The translations under genes were made by a program, and so were the position numbers. From the IMG/VR virus record IMGVR_UViG_3300025141_000488, positions 1 to 30,688 of that record: 30,688 nucleotides of DNA, one strand, 5' to 3'. The notes below the pieces were generated by a model that was given only the letters and a program-made list of their open reading frames with translations, had not been told where the DNA came from and did not search any database. The first letter of the stretch is position 1, and the number at the start of each line of letters is the position of its first letter. The stretch comes from a virus. Positions 1-9,806 of the stretch are shown here, piece after piece.

Positions 1-2483
1 AACTTTGTCGCCCAATACGATCCGTTCCACGCACGGAGCGTGTAAAGAATCTCACCCGTGGAGGGAGCAACATACGATCCTGCACTATCGTGTTGGAGAA
101 CCATGAAGTCCACCATGCCGACAGAACCGGTACTTTCGCTGGTGTTCGTATACGCATCATCCGCATAAGTCACAAACTTCATCGTCGCCTGGTCAGAAGA
201 CGAACTGGCGTCAGAAAGTGCATTGATCTGCACTCCACCTACGTCCGAGGCCACGTGCCCAGAAGCCTTGTGTATACCAAAATAGGAATCAGGTTCATGA
301 GTATCTATAGTGCCATGACTAACGTCAGACGATTTCAAAGCAAAAATGTGATCATCAAACGCATCCTGATTGATCGTCAGGCCGATGGTCATGGCGCCGT
401 TGGTGGTTTCGTTGATGCCGAAGAGACCGCCGCTAAAATTAGTCGCCCCACTTTCTTCAATCTGAAGCCGGGCAGCCGCGCTCGATCCAGTGTGAAGACT
501 TAGCGTCCCATTGTTGCCGTCCCCAGCAACAAGCTGCATACGACCGCCAGTGGTGGTTACCTCGTTGCCCTCCATTGAGATATATGGACCGCGAGTAACT
601 CCAGTAGCTCCAGCAGCGGAGATTTGCATAATCCCATTGTCGGTGCCATCACTGGTATTTAGGTGGATCTGATTTCCAGTAGTAGAAGAGAAGATAATCT
701 CACCAGCAAACGTAGCATCCTGCGACGAGTCGATCCGCATGGCTTCGGTGCCGGTAGTCGTTACGCCATCTGCCGATGTCCAAAAGATGATGTCTTTAAA
801 GGTATTCAACGTCGAGTTGCCACCACCGATGTGCAACTGGCGATTGCTGGAATCTGAGTCGCCCCAGATCATGCCCATTGGTTCTTCTGCTGTGGTGTAA
901 TGCGTAAGAGACAACCCAGAGTATTTCCGTGTTGTATCCGTAAGAGTATTGGCTACCTCTACCCCCTTGTCGGGATTGCCGCCGGTAACAAGTTGTATAG
1001 TCGTTGCTGCCAACGTCGTGACCGTCGCCGCCGCTGCTGCGCCCGATCCGAGAATGCCGTCAAGTGTACCGGTGAAGCCGGTCGCAGTAATCTGATCGGT
1101 GCAGGTGATCGAGTCTACATAGAGGTCTTTCCACCGGACCCCCGTAGTTCCCAGATCAACGTCGCTATCAGATTGCGGGCCAAAAATGTTATCCGCGAGA
1201 TAAACTTGCTCCGTATTGGCCGCGTAGAAATGGATCTCGTTGGCTGTCTCGAAGTCTACTTTGGTCTCGTCATCTTCACCGATTTTAATGGCGGCAGCGA
1301 GAAGCGAAGTGATGACAGTCTGTGCTGCATCAATGCCTATCACCGAACTCGAAGCAGTAAGCCCTGTCCCCGCAAATAGCGTAGCTACGTCTGCCAGATC
1401 GCCTTTTACGGTTGCAGCGCTGTCGGTAGCATCCGTGAATACGATATAGTCACCGTCAGCAATCGCTGTATCGGCAAGCTCCGAGAGATCAAGAGCAAGA
1501 GAGACGGTACCGCTGGCCCCACCGCCCGACAGTCCGTTACCTGCTGTTACGCCTGTGATGTCACCTACTGTTGGCGTCGCCCATGCCGGTGCGGCACCAG
1601 CACCACCAGAGGTGAGCACCTGTCCAGCGGTTCCGTAGTTTGCCCCACCGATGCCGATCTCCCCCTGGCTCGTTATACGGACCTTTTCCGTAGCTGCTTC
1701 TGAATGGCCGGTATAGAAAATCAGGTCAGTGGCATTAACGCTCGCTGCAAAAGTGTCTTGAGCTACAGCCTGTATTGAGGCGGCAATCGCGGTGGCATCT
1801 GTTCCTCCAGCCTCGTGGGGAGCCTGAAAGTCAATCTTCCCCAATACATCATTTGCATTGATATCTGTCAGGGAAGTAGCCAACAACAATTTGCCGGTAC
1901 TGGTGGTTGCGTCAGCCGCCGCGCCCATGATCCGCAACTGATCGGCGCTTTCGTCCCACTCCAGGTAGGCACCAGAAGACGCTCCGAAGAACTTTACGTC
2001 ATGGCCAGTGTCATTCACTCCTACGGTGACGGGTTTCTTAAAAGTGGCAGCGGCAGCGGCCAGCGACAGCACCTCAGCCGTCTCGACAGTAAAGGCCATG
2101 TCGGTACCATGGGTGTAGACGATTGATCCGACGTTGTTGACTGTGTCGCCAAAGTGGATCGAGCCGGTGGCACTGGCTCCCGAGAGAAGGGTCATGCCGG
2201 TGTTGGCGGAGCTTTCCACCACCAGGTCGTTGGCGTCGGCATGGGCTGCGACACTTCCAGCAGAGGACACATGCACATGCAGCTGGCCGTCTCCGGCCCC
2301 TGCGGCGACACCAGATCCCAACACCAATGATCGCAACAGATAGTCGTCGGTCTGGGATAGGTTGTCGTTGTCGAGGGCGTTGTCGTTTATACCCGCGAGG
2401 ATGCCGTCAAACTCAGCGTTTAGGTGAGCAGCGGTCAGTACCTCGTCAGAAACCCAGGTTTTAGTACGGCTTACATTAGGCAC
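1..2483 (-). CDS. Tail fibre / receptor-binding structural protein (C-terminus off the window)
   Basis: An open frame runs without a stop from about 2483 to the left edge (about 827 codons), so the C-terminus is missing. The chosen start is GTG at 2483, giving (M)PNVSRTKTW and then LTAAHLNAEF. This opening is typical of phage fibre proteins that begin with a KTW...LTA.DLNAEF motif (recalled family knowledge). The rest is low-complexity, rich in A, G, T, S and D, with motifs such as GTAGQVLTSGG and DLGTTGVRWKDLYVDS that recur in marine-phage fibres and appendage proteins. It lies last in the late operon, after the internal virion proteins. The strong AGGAGG at 2514-2509 is about 25 nt from the GTG, and an ATG at 2491 lies in another frame that stops after six codons, so the start is not fully settled. 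Probable role: host recognition at the tail tip. Confidence 0.8.
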   Translation of the reverse strand, partial: MPNVSRTKTWVSDEVLTAAHLNAEFDGILAGINDNALDNDNLSQTDDYLLRSLVLGSGVAAGAGDGQLHVHVSSAGSVAAHADANDLVVESSANTGMTLLSGASATGSIHFGDTVNNVGSIVYTHGTDMAFTVETAEVLSLAAAAATFKKPVTVGVNDTGHDVKFFGASSGAYLEWDESADQLRIMGAAADATTSTGKLLLATSLTDINANDVLGKIDFQAPHEAGGTDATAIAASIQAVAQDTFAASVNATDLIFYTGHSEAATEKVRITSQGEIGIGGANYGTAGQVLTSGGAGAAPAWATPTVGDITGVTAGNGLSGGGASGTVSLALDLSELADTAIADGDYIVFTDATDSAATVKGDLADVATLFAGTGLTASSSVIGIDAAQTVITSLLAAAIKIGEDDETKVDFETANEIHFYAANTEQVYLADNIFGPQSDSDVDLGTTGVRWKDLYVDSITCTDQITATGFTGTLDGILGSGAAAAATVTTLAATTIQLVTGGNPDKGVEVANTLTDTTRKYSGLSLTHYTTAEEPMGMIWGDSDSSNRQLHIGGGNSTLNTFKDIIFWTSADGVTTTGTEAMRIDSSQDATFAGEIIFSSTTGNQIHLNTSDGTDNGIMQISAAGATGVTRGPYISMEGNEVTTTGGRMQLVAGDGNNGTLSLHTGSSAAARLQIEESGATNFSGGLFGINETTNGAMTIGLTINQDAFDDHIFALKSSDVSHGTIDTHEPDSYFGIHKASGHVASDVGGVQINALSDASSSSDQATMKFVTYADDAYTNTSESTGSVGMVDFMVLQHDSAGSYVAPSTGEILYTLRAWNGSYWATK

Positions 2484-2522
2484 GCTTTCATGTGTTTCTA
2501 CTCCCGTTCCTCCTACTACTGC

Positions 2523-4682
2523 TTACTCTGGCTCTGAGGGGATGTCACCCCCTTGTCCTCCGGTTAGCGCCTGCAAGGTTTCTCTCTGTCTCTGCTGTTG
2601 CTGTGAGTATACAGGCGTTTGGCTTTCTTGCTGCACGTCTAAGCGCTCCATCAGCTGAGTCACGTTCCAGCCCTCCCGCTGCGCGAGCCGCCGCAGGTCG
2701 CCGCCCGTCATCTCGTCCAGCCGTTGCATGGCCTGAGCAATACGTTCGATCCGCTGCTTGCTTTTGTCTGACAAGCTCCGCTTTACAGCCTGACGGATGC
2801 CACCTAACTCCCCACGGCCCACGATGAGGGACGACATGAGGCGTGGGCTGAACAAGGCAACTGCGGGCAACACTGCCAAGCCACCCGTCACTGCGCCGGT
2901 AACGCCAGCGGCCACACCGCCCACGGCTGCGCCCCCCGCCATTAAGGCACCGACTGGCTTCAGTATTTCGCGGCCAAGCTGGGCCAACTCGTTGCGAACG
3001 ATCAGCCCGCCGCCTGCCCATGCTTGCGCCATCTGTGCCAGCTGCATGTCCACCAATCCCTTGGTATCGGTGATGTCTTCCAGCAACTCGATGGCGTCTA
3101 AACGCCGTGCCGACAGGCCCGTATCGCCAATAGCTCCTTCCATGGCTCGCATGGCAGGCTCCTGAGAGCCGCCAACAACCTGACCCCGCCGCGTGATCTG
3201 GCCGGGGTTGACTCGCAAATTGGTCTGAAGCTCATCCATCAAGATGCTGGCGATGTGATAATCCTCCATCGCCGTCACGTATTTCTCGCCCAGCGCGTCC
3301 TCCAGGTAAGTAGCCGTTGCCTCACGCACGGCGCGTAGGCCATGTCGTGCCCTGGTGGACACGTCAGAGTCGGCCGACAGGGTGGACAGCGCATCGTCAA
3401 CCAGCTGTCGCTGTCGGTGCAGCTCGGACGCGCTGATCGCATCGCTGTGCAAGCCCACAGTCGGCTTTCCTGCACCAGCAGGTCGCTCCGGGTTAAACAG
3501 GGGCTCAACCGTCTTGCGTAGCGTCTCACGGGCTCCCCCCAGCGGCGTCACGAATGACTCATCAAACAGTAGCCTGCCGTCAGGGCCGACCTGTACGCCA
3601 ATGCTTGCCATCGCCTGCGAAACGTCCTCCCGCAGCCGATCCATGGGTAAGTTGGGAACCTCATCAAGATTCCCGAACACCTCGTCCGTTCCGCTCCGGT
3701 ACGCAGACTGCATCTCCTCCTGCAGCCGGTTCATTGCCTCAAAGGTGCGTCTTTGCAGGCGGCCAGCCAGCTCACCACGGCCCATCTGTCGGGCTGCTAC
3801 GAAGAATCTGCGGAAATCCCTGCCTAACTTGGGCGTATCCCCCTTGGACCGTCGCAAAAGCTGTGAGATGAACTCAGCCGGGCGACCTGTGGTGATGCCA
3901 AACATCGTGGACCCAACGTCATGGCGGATGGTGCGGCCGCCTACCCGGTTCATGTCGCGGTAGCGCTTCAACTGCTGTCTCATTCTGTTTAAACGGCCTC
4001 CTTCCTCAGAAGCAGACCTGGTGAGCCGGTCCCGCGCCCCTCCGATTATAGACTGCACGCCAGCACCGACGTTGCGCGGAAGCATCATGCGCGATGGTGT
4101 CAACGTGCCCAGCGTGCGCAGCAGTTTACCTTTGGTCAGAGCATTCGGCCCTACCGGCAGAACGTCCATGACGTTGGCCAGGGCATTGGCGGGACGTTTT
4201 TCAACCTGGCCCGGCTCAAAGCTCTGTTCATACAGGTCGCGAAATCCACGGGCCATCGCACGATTCTCGTCATCTGCCAATCCTGTATATTCGAGGCCGC
4301 GACCCAGCGTTTGGAGCATAGGAGCCCCAAGGTAAGGCCGCTGTCGCCTGGATGCATCGTCGCCCAGCTCTGCAATGCCGCCCATGGCGAGGTCGCCCAG
4401 CTGCCCCGCTGTCTCAGACAGGTTAGTAAGGCCATGCCAAATGCCCTCCACGTTCTCCTTTCCCGTTTCCCACACATCACCGGGGAAGTTCCACGCCGTC
4501 TCTCCCAGGCTGACCTTGCCCCACTCGTCCACTACGGTGAAGCCCTGGGGTGCCAGCTGCGGCAACAGCTGGCGACCAATCTCAGCCGGGTCCATTCGTC
4601 GAAGGGCGGGATCTTCTGGGTGCTTCTCCATCCACCACTGGCCCAAATCGGCGTGTGATGCAAACCGTTTGTCGGTTGCCAT
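2523..4682 (-). CDS. Large internal virion / DNA-ejection-type protein (719 aa)
   Basis: This is a 719-residue protein in the position where short-tailed phages encode internal core or ejection proteins, between the tail hub and the fibre. The N-terminal ~50 residues (FASHADLGQWWMEKHPED) look like a small folded motif. The middle is helical and charged. Residues about 578-621 form a Gly/Ala/Val-rich hydrophobic stretch (GGAAVGGVAAGVTGAVTGG and beyond) that could insert into a membrane. The C-terminus is helical and Gln-rich. The start ATG overlaps the stop of the upstream gene as TAATG, implying translational coupling. I see no lysozyme or transglycosylase catalytic motif. The ejection role is inferred from size, position and the hydrophobic stretch; the family is not recognised with confidence. 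Confidence 0.65.
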   Translation of the reverse strand: MATDKRFASHADLGQWWMEKHPEDPALRRMDPAEIGRQLLPQLAPQGFTVVDEWGKVSLGETAWNFPGDVWETGKENVEGIWHGLTNLSETAGQLGDLAMGGIAELGDDASRRQRPYLGAPMLQTLGRGLEYTGLADDENRAMARGFRDLYEQSFEPGQVEKRPANALANVMDVLPVGPNALTKGKLLRTLGTLTPSRMMLPRNVGAGVQSIIGGARDRLTRSASEEGGRLNRMRQQLKRYRDMNRVGGRTIRHDVGSTMFGITTGRPAEFISQLLRRSKGDTPKLGRDFRRFFVAARQMGRGELAGRLQRRTFEAMNRLQEEMQSAYRSGTDEVFGNLDEVPNLPMDRLREDVSQAMASIGVQVGPDGRLLFDESFVTPLGGARETLRKTVEPLFNPERPAGAGKPTVGLHSDAISASELHRQRQLVDDALSTLSADSDVSTRARHGLRAVREATATYLEDALGEKYVTAMEDYHIASILMDELQTNLRVNPGQITRRGQVVGGSQEPAMRAMEGAIGDTGLSARRLDAIELLEDITDTKGLVDMQLAQMAQAWAGGGLIVRNELAQLGREILKPVGALMAGGAAVGGVAAGVTGAVTGGLAVLPAVALFSPRLMSSLIVGRGELGGIRQAVKRSLSDKSKQRIERIAQAMQRLDEMTGGDLRRLAQREGWNVTQLMERLDVQQESQTPVYSQQQQRQRETLQALTGGQGGDIPSEPE

Positions 4683-7057
4683 TATTCGGGCACTCCCTCT
4701 TCAGGTGGAGTTTCTTCGGGTGGCGTTATTACGACGTGACCTATGTCTGCTGAATCCGCACTCCCCGGTTCCGCGTACGTGCGGGCACTTTTGCGCAGCG
4801 CAGTTGAAACCTCTGCAAGTGCATTATTTCCAATGTTATCACGTACCCATTTCAATAGCGGGCCGCGAGCCAGCTGTGGGCCTGTTAGGCTAAGCTCACC
4901 TTCCGCAAGGCCAAAGTCCACAAAACCCAACGACGCCAGGTTGCTGTTGCCCGTGTAGGCGTAGGCCGTGACGATGCTACGAATGGTGGAAATTTCGGAC
5001 AGCATCCGCATTTTATCCACCTGGATCTCATACTTCTCACCCTTAACTGGCAGGGCTCGCATCGCTGCCTCTTGATCTTCCTTTGTCGGGCGGCCGTTGT
5101 TGATCGCAGAGGCGTACTGAATGGCAAAGCTGCCCAGCATCTGGCGAAAATGGGACGAGGCTGGGAATTGCTCCTGAAAAACCCGGTTAAACAGGCCAAT
5201 GGATAACGAGCCGTCCTGGTCTTCGTCCAGAACCGGGATGCCATCAAGCCCAAAGGCCAATAGCGCCCGATCCAAAAAGTCGCCGCGCAACTCCTGCTGG
5301 CCAAACAGGAGGCCAATTTGCGCCACTTGTGCGCTAAAGAGTTGAGAGTCCACCATGTTCATTTTGCCGGTGTCGGAGAACGTACCGGTCCCAGCTCCCG
5401 CCTGCCGTGGGGGCACGCGGTCTACGATGGGCACCGGGGCCGCAAAGCGGTCCCGCACAAAGCCCTGGTCCGCCTCACCCAGGCTATTGAAGCGGGTAGA
5501 CAGTTCGGGGTTGCGATCCAAAACCGCGTCTAAGGATTCGCCTTCTTGCGCCAAGGACCGTAGGTTGTCTGTCAGGGCACGCCTCTGGTCGGCTTCCAGG
5601 TCGCCAGGCTCGTCAGGCTCCGGTGGTTCAACCTTATCTTGGGCATTTCTGATTACGCCTATTGCCGCAGACTCAAAACCGGATGGAATTTGCAAGCCTG
5701 AGTCAGAAAGCAGCGTCGCCGCATCGGCTCCCGGGTTGCGTGCGCCCAATGACGTTAGGGCTTCGGAAAAGTCGTCCAGCTCAGGTGTGACGGCTGCCTC
5801 GGGAAAAAGGGCTCGCCGGAGTGCCATGCGGTCCCGGTTGTTCACTGCCGTGAGATCAATCCGCGCATTCCCCGCCCTCTCCTCCAGTGTCCGTCCGGTG
5901 GCGTTCCGCAGCTGATCCATCATAAGGTTTCGCTGGCCCTCGGTGAGATTCGGAATCTCAGACCCGGATGTTCCCTTCCCCGCCCGCCTCGCATCTGTAA
6001 GCCTTGTGGTTTCCCTGTTGAGAAACTCCTGCTGGTCTATTTTGCGGCGCAGTTCTCCGTGCTGTAGCCCTGCCTTTCCAATTCCAGTAAGGCCAGACGA
6101 CAACTGCCCCAGGAGCCCCAGCGACGGCTGCGTGCGAGTGCCACGGGCGACAGCACGGCTGGACAGCGCATTTATGAGGTTGGCCCGCGCCTGCGATGAT
6201 TGGTCTTGCCTGTTGGCATCCTGAATAGCTCGGCCGCCAGCGACGGCCCCGCCCACGTTGCCCAGCGTCTGCAACAGGCGAAAGCCCAAGTCGCCTTGGT
6301 CGCGGGTCAGTTCATGTATCGCTCGTTGCTTAAACGGCACCTTATCTACTGTCGGCGAAGCCGGAGCCGTAAGTGGCGTCAGATCTGGCTCGGGCGCATC
6401 CAGCTCAACCGGGCTTAAGCCCGGCCTTACCGAACCAGGGTTGGAAATTCGAAGGAACATTTCGTCGGTCAGTTCCTGCCCGATATATTCCTCTACCATC
6501 CGCTTTAGGCGCGGATCGACGACCCCATGCTCGCGGGCCACACGTGCGTGCTCGGCAAACCCGCCATCACCTGACCGGCCTGGAGGACCGGAGTCCCGTC
6601 CATTGATCTCCTGCTGGGCGTCTTCGCCCACCCCCTCAACCGGCAAAGGCTCTCCGGCTGAATCGCCAACCGGCCCAGGCTCTCCGGCTGAAGCGTCGTA
6701 GGCTCGATTAAGCTCGTCGAGCTTCTGACGCCGAGCTTTCAACCAGGCGGCAGAGCCGGGAGGATGAGGCGAAGATGGCCCCGCCGGAGTGCCTGTAGAG
6801 CCATTGCCGAAGGTGGCTGCTGTTGTTACGCCAGGAAGAGGGCCTGTAGGCGCATCGTCAAAGGTAAATGCTGTTGTCACGCCAGGAAGAGGGTCTGTAG
6901 GCGCAGCGGTCGGAAGCATAACCTCCACTGCCTCCCTGTTAGCCTGCTCGGTCGCCTCGTCGAGCGGAACCCCCTGTGCAACTAACTGATCAATGCGTTC
7001 CTGAACGGAGACCCTGGCTTTGTTGCCACCTGGTCTACTTGCTATAGCCTGTGTCAT
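4682..7057 (-). CDS. Large virion-associated protein, probably internal (791 aa)
   Basis: This is a 791-residue protein within the late operon, coupled on both sides: its start overlaps the upstream stop by ATGA at 7054-7057, and its own stop overlaps the next start by TAATG at 4682. The N-terminal quarter is Pro/Gly/Thr-rich and contains an imperfect duplication (PLPGVTTAFTF and PLPGVTTAATF, about residues 57-84), then an acidic linker. The middle (about 230-420) is helical with many Arg and Gln residues. Another Pro/Glu/Asp linker follows, then a C-terminal globular region of about 200 residues. No enzymatic motif is visible. Length and position match internal or ejection proteins of short-tailed phages, but that is inference. 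Confidence 0.6.
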   Translation of the reverse strand: MTQAIASRPGGNKARVSVQERIDQLVAQGVPLDEATEQANREAVEVMLPTAAPTDPLPGVTTAFTFDDAPTGPLPGVTTAATFGNGSTGTPAGPSSPHPPGSAAWLKARRQKLDELNRAYDASAGEPGPVGDSAGEPLPVEGVGEDAQQEINGRDSGPPGRSGDGGFAEHARVAREHGVVDPRLKRMVEEYIGQELTDEMFLRISNPGSVRPGLSPVELDAPEPDLTPLTAPASPTVDKVPFKQRAIHELTRDQGDLGFRLLQTLGNVGGAVAGGRAIQDANRQDQSSQARANLINALSSRAVARGTRTQPSLGLLGQLSSGLTGIGKAGLQHGELRRKIDQQEFLNRETTRLTDARRAGKGTSGSEIPNLTEGQRNLMMDQLRNATGRTLEERAGNARIDLTAVNNRDRMALRRALFPEAAVTPELDDFSEALTSLGARNPGADAATLLSDSGLQIPSGFESAAIGVIRNAQDKVEPPEPDEPGDLEADQRRALTDNLRSLAQEGESLDAVLDRNPELSTRFNSLGEADQGFVRDRFAAPVPIVDRVPPRQAGAGTGTFSDTGKMNMVDSQLFSAQVAQIGLLFGQQELRGDFLDRALLAFGLDGIPVLDEDQDGSLSIGLFNRVFQEQFPASSHFRQMLGSFAIQYASAINNGRPTKEDQEAAMRALPVKGEKYEIQVDKMRMLSEISTIRSIVTAYAYTGNSNLASLGFVDFGLAEGELSLTGPQLARGPLLKWVRDNIGNNALAEVSTALRKSARTYAEPGSADSADIGHVVITPPEETPPEEGVPE

Positions 7058-7431
7058 GGAAATCCGACCCCGCCAGTTGAGCCTCCCTGTTGAGACCGGT
7101 TGCGGAGATTCTCCAGTATCTGGTTTAAACTGTTCACAGCTGCCTGTGACCCACTCACGTCTTGCGTCTGCGGGGTCGGCTTCCTTTGCGCACGCTGCAT
7201 CATCATTTGCGTTAGCGGATCAAGGCCACGAAGCACATTGGCAGCTACCGACTGGCCCTGCGCCGGGGCTCTTCGGGGGCTCTGCCTGTTAGACAATGAC
7301 CCAACAACCGCGTTTAAAGCATCTTGCTCGCGCTGCCGCCTGGCGACCTGTCCTTGGGCTCGGTAGTCGAGCACGTTTGCGCCGAGGCTCTGCGCCCCCT
7401 GTGCAATCATTGCCCATGTAAGCGGGTCCAT
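7054..7431 (-). CDS. Small virion-associated protein (125 aa)
   Basis: A 125-residue protein starts MDPLTWAMIAQGAQSLGA, a short hydrophobic/Gly opening, then becomes basic and Gln-rich (QVARRQREQD) with a helical C-terminal half and a Gly-rich tail. Small proteins with this type of N-terminus commonly sit next to internal virion proteins in short-tailed phages (recalled pattern, no named family). GGGAGC about 8 nt upstream of the ATG is a good ribosome binding site. The stop overlaps the next start (ATGA). A GTTTAAAC core lies inside the gene at 7123-7130. Function unknown; a virion component is likely from context. Confidence 0.6.
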   Translation of the reverse strand: MDPLTWAMIAQGAQSLGANVLDYRAQGQVARRQREQDALNAVVGSLSNRQSPRRAPAQGQSVAANVLRGLDPLTQMMMQRAQRKPTPQTQDVSGSQAAVNSLNQILENLRNRSQQGGSTGGVGFP

Positions 7432-7442
7432 AATTTAGCTCC

Positions 7443-9806
7443 CTATTGTCCTTCTCTTGGGGTCGTGGGCGGCTTTCTCCGATGGCCGCGTCCGTAGGCC
7501 GTCCGCTGCTCCGGATCCAGTCCGATCAAATCCAAAAGCTGGTCATACTGTACGTCCGGGATTCCTGTCAGGCCCAGCAACATCGCTGCAAGGTTTTTCT
7601 GCTTCGGATCGCCCGTTTTCAGGTCCAGATCCGGGTCCAGCGCTGCAGTGATGGCGGCGATGATGTCCAGGTCTGTCTGCTGTCGGCTCAAGTCCAGCTC
7701 GTCCAGGCCCAGCTCGCGCTGTGAGGCCGTGCCGAACAAGTCCGTGCCGCCCGTCAGGCCGCTGATCCGATCTGTGCGATAACGCTCGGCAGCATCACCC
7801 AGCACGCTCGCCTCAGCCCGCCTCTGACCGGCTCGCAGCTCGTTTATAATGTCGATTCGGTTGCCAGAGTCCATCAAGCCCAATCGGTTCAGGTCTTCCC
7901 TTGCCTGCTCCCGATCTTCTTCGTTGCGCTTCTCCAGGTCCATCAGCAGTGATGCCGTGAGAGGATCAGCTCGTAGCTCTTCTGCTGTAGTGGGGCCAGT
8001 TGTCAACGTCGTTATGACTGACTGTAAGTCTGCCAGCAGCTTGTCCATCCCCTCCAGTTCAGCCGGGTCGCCTGTGTCGCCTGGCTCGCCTGTGTCGCCT
8101 GGGCCAGCTGGTTTCCCAGCGGGTGGGTAAACGCCCCCGGCACCCGGTATCAGCTCCTCCAGCGTGCTTGCCAGCTGCTCCTCCGTTGGCAAAAGATCGC
8201 TCGCCAAGAACGCATCGGGCCGCAAGCCTGCCAACGTGCTTGTCAGCAGCTCCCTCGTTGGCAGGAGGTCGCTCGGCAAAAACGGGGCGGGGCGCAGTTC
8301 GGGCACCGTCCGGGCCAAGTCTTCTTCCGACGGCAGGATATCGCGACTCAAGATGCGCTCGCCAGCCAGTTGATCCAGCAAGTTGTCACGTCCGATCTGT
8401 GGCAGAACGTCACTCGGCGTAAGTCCTTCGCCAGGTAATGCCCTAAATAGATCTTCACGTCCGATCTGTGGCAGAATATCGCCTACGCCCAGCCTCTGTT
8501 CGGGCAACGTTCCGAGCAGGTCTTCACGTCCGATCTGTGGCAAAACGTCACCAACGCCCAGCCTTTGCTCAGGCAACGTTCCGAGCAGGTCCGCACGTCC
8601 AATTTCCGGCAGAATATCGCCTACACCCAGTGCCTGGCTTGGCAGCGCTCTAAATAAATCTTCGCGGCCGATTTGCGGTAGAATATCCCCTACACCCAGT
8701 GCCTGACTTGGCAGCGCTCTGACTAAATCTTCGCGGCCGATTTGCGGTAGAATATCCCCTACACCCAGTCTCTGGCTTGGCAGCGCTCTAAATAAATCTT
8801 CGCGGCCGATCTGTGGCAGGATATCAGCTACGCCCAGTCTTTGCCCCGGAAGTGCCCCCAATAAATCTTGACGCCCAATTTGCGGCAGGACATCGCCTAC
8901 ACCCAGCGCCTGTTCGGGCAGTGCCCCAAGCAGATCTGGACGTAAAATTTGCGGCAGGATATCGCTTGCGCCCAGTGTCTGTTCGGGCAGTGCCCCAAGT
9001 AGATCTGAACGTAAAATTTGCGGCAAAATGTCGCCTGCGCCCAGTCTCTGGCCTGGCAGTGTTCTGAATAAATCTTCACGTCCAATCTGCGGCAGGATGT
9101 CACTACCCAGGATGCGCTGGCCTGGCAGTGCCTCAAGCAGGTCCGCACGTCCGATCTGTGGCAGAAAATCTCCTACCGTGAATGCCCCCGGCTGCCTCTT
9201 TCCCATCTCCGTCGCCAGAACCTCCCTGGTCGGCAGAAAATCATCTATTGCGAATGCACTCGGCTGCCTTTTTCCCATCTCCGTCGCCAAAACCTCCTCG
9301 CTCGGCAGGATGGCTTCGGGCGTAATGTCGGGTACCGTAATCTTGCCCAGCTCAGCGCTTAGTTGCCCGGTAAGGCCAATAGCTTCAGGGATGACGCCTG
9401 CTTGCCCGCTGAACGAACCCTCCGTCAAACCCTTGGCAGACCGCAATGCGCCGCTAAGCGTCCTGTCGAGAGTGTCTGCTGCGGTTTGTGCAGTCCCTAT
9501 CTGGTCGGGAAACGCCCCAATGGTCTTGCCGGTCTCGGTCACCCCTGCTGCAAACGGATTCCACTGTGACGGCGTTTGAAAATTGCTAAAGCCCGAAATG
9601 TCATTGGCGGCCGCAGACGCACTGTCAACGAATTGCCGCAGCTCGGGCGCGATATTCGCTTCAAACGTGACCCTTTGTGTAATGTCTTGAAACGGCACCT
9701 CTTGGCGAGTCCCTTGTCGAGGGATTGGATCTCCCAGCTTGAAATAGGGGTTTTGGGACTCGGTGCCGCGTCGATTTCCTTGGTTCAAGAACGAGCCTGT
9801 TGACAT
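7443..9806 (-). CDS. Virion protein with twelve tandem 23-residue repeats (787 aa)
   Basis: ATG at 9806 is preferred because it overlaps the upstream stop as TAATG and has AGGAG a few bases upstream; an in-frame ATG at 9884 would overlap the hub gene by 79 nt. Residues 214-489 are twelve exact-length 23-residue repeats of the type ILPQIGREDLFRALP.Q.LGVGD. Two degenerate 24-residue units lie before them (ILPSEEVLATEMGKRQP) and about three after (LLPTRELLTSTL). A short collagen-like Gly-Pro-Asp segment (GPGDTGEPGDTGDP) follows. The C-terminal third is helical (DLNRLGLMDSGNR, then GQRRAEASVL). It lies between the tail hub and the internal proteins. The repeat suggests a regular rod or solenoid, perhaps a tail-associated or internal structural protein. 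No named family is recognised. Confidence 0.7.
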   Translation of the reverse strand: MSTGSFLNQGNRRGTESQNPYFKLGDPIPRQGTRQEVPFQDITQRVTFEANIAPELRQFVDSASAAANDISGFSNFQTPSQWNPFAAGVTETGKTIGAFPDQIGTAQTAADTLDRTLSGALRSAKGLTEGSFSGQAGVIPEAIGLTGQLSAELGKITVPDITPEAILPSEEVLATEMGKRQPSAFAIDDFLPTREVLATEMGKRQPGAFTVGDFLPQIGRADLLEALPGQRILGSDILPQIGREDLFRTLPGQRLGAGDILPQILRSDLLGALPEQTLGASDILPQILRPDLLGALPEQALGVGDVLPQIGRQDLLGALPGQRLGVADILPQIGREDLFRALPSQRLGVGDILPQIGREDLVRALPSQALGVGDILPQIGREDLFRALPSQALGVGDILPEIGRADLLGTLPEQRLGVGDVLPQIGREDLLGTLPEQRLGVGDILPQIGREDLFRALPGEGLTPSDVLPQIGRDNLLDQLAGERILSRDILPSEEDLARTVPELRPAPFLPSDLLPTRELLTSTLAGLRPDAFLASDLLPTEEQLASTLEELIPGAGGVYPPAGKPAGPGDTGEPGDTGDPAELEGMDKLLADLQSVITTLTTGPTTAEELRADPLTASLLMDLEKRNEEDREQAREDLNRLGLMDSGNRIDIINELRAGQRRAEASVLGDAAERYRTDRISGLTGGTDLFGTASQRELGLDELDLSRQQTDLDIIAAITAALDPDLDLKTGDPKQKNLAAMLLGLTGIPDVQYDQLLDLIGLDPEQRTAYGRGHRRKPPTTPREGQ
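8340..9167 (-). repeat. Twelve tandem 69-bp coding repeats
   Basis: The repeats lie inside the 787-residue virion gene. Each unit encodes 23 residues starting (I/V/F)LPQIGR or the variants LPQILR and LPEIGR. Units near 8640-8800 are nearly identical in DNA, which indicates recent expansion; outer units are more divergent. Flanking 72-bp degenerate units extend the array to roughly 8124-9311. Confidence 0.9.
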
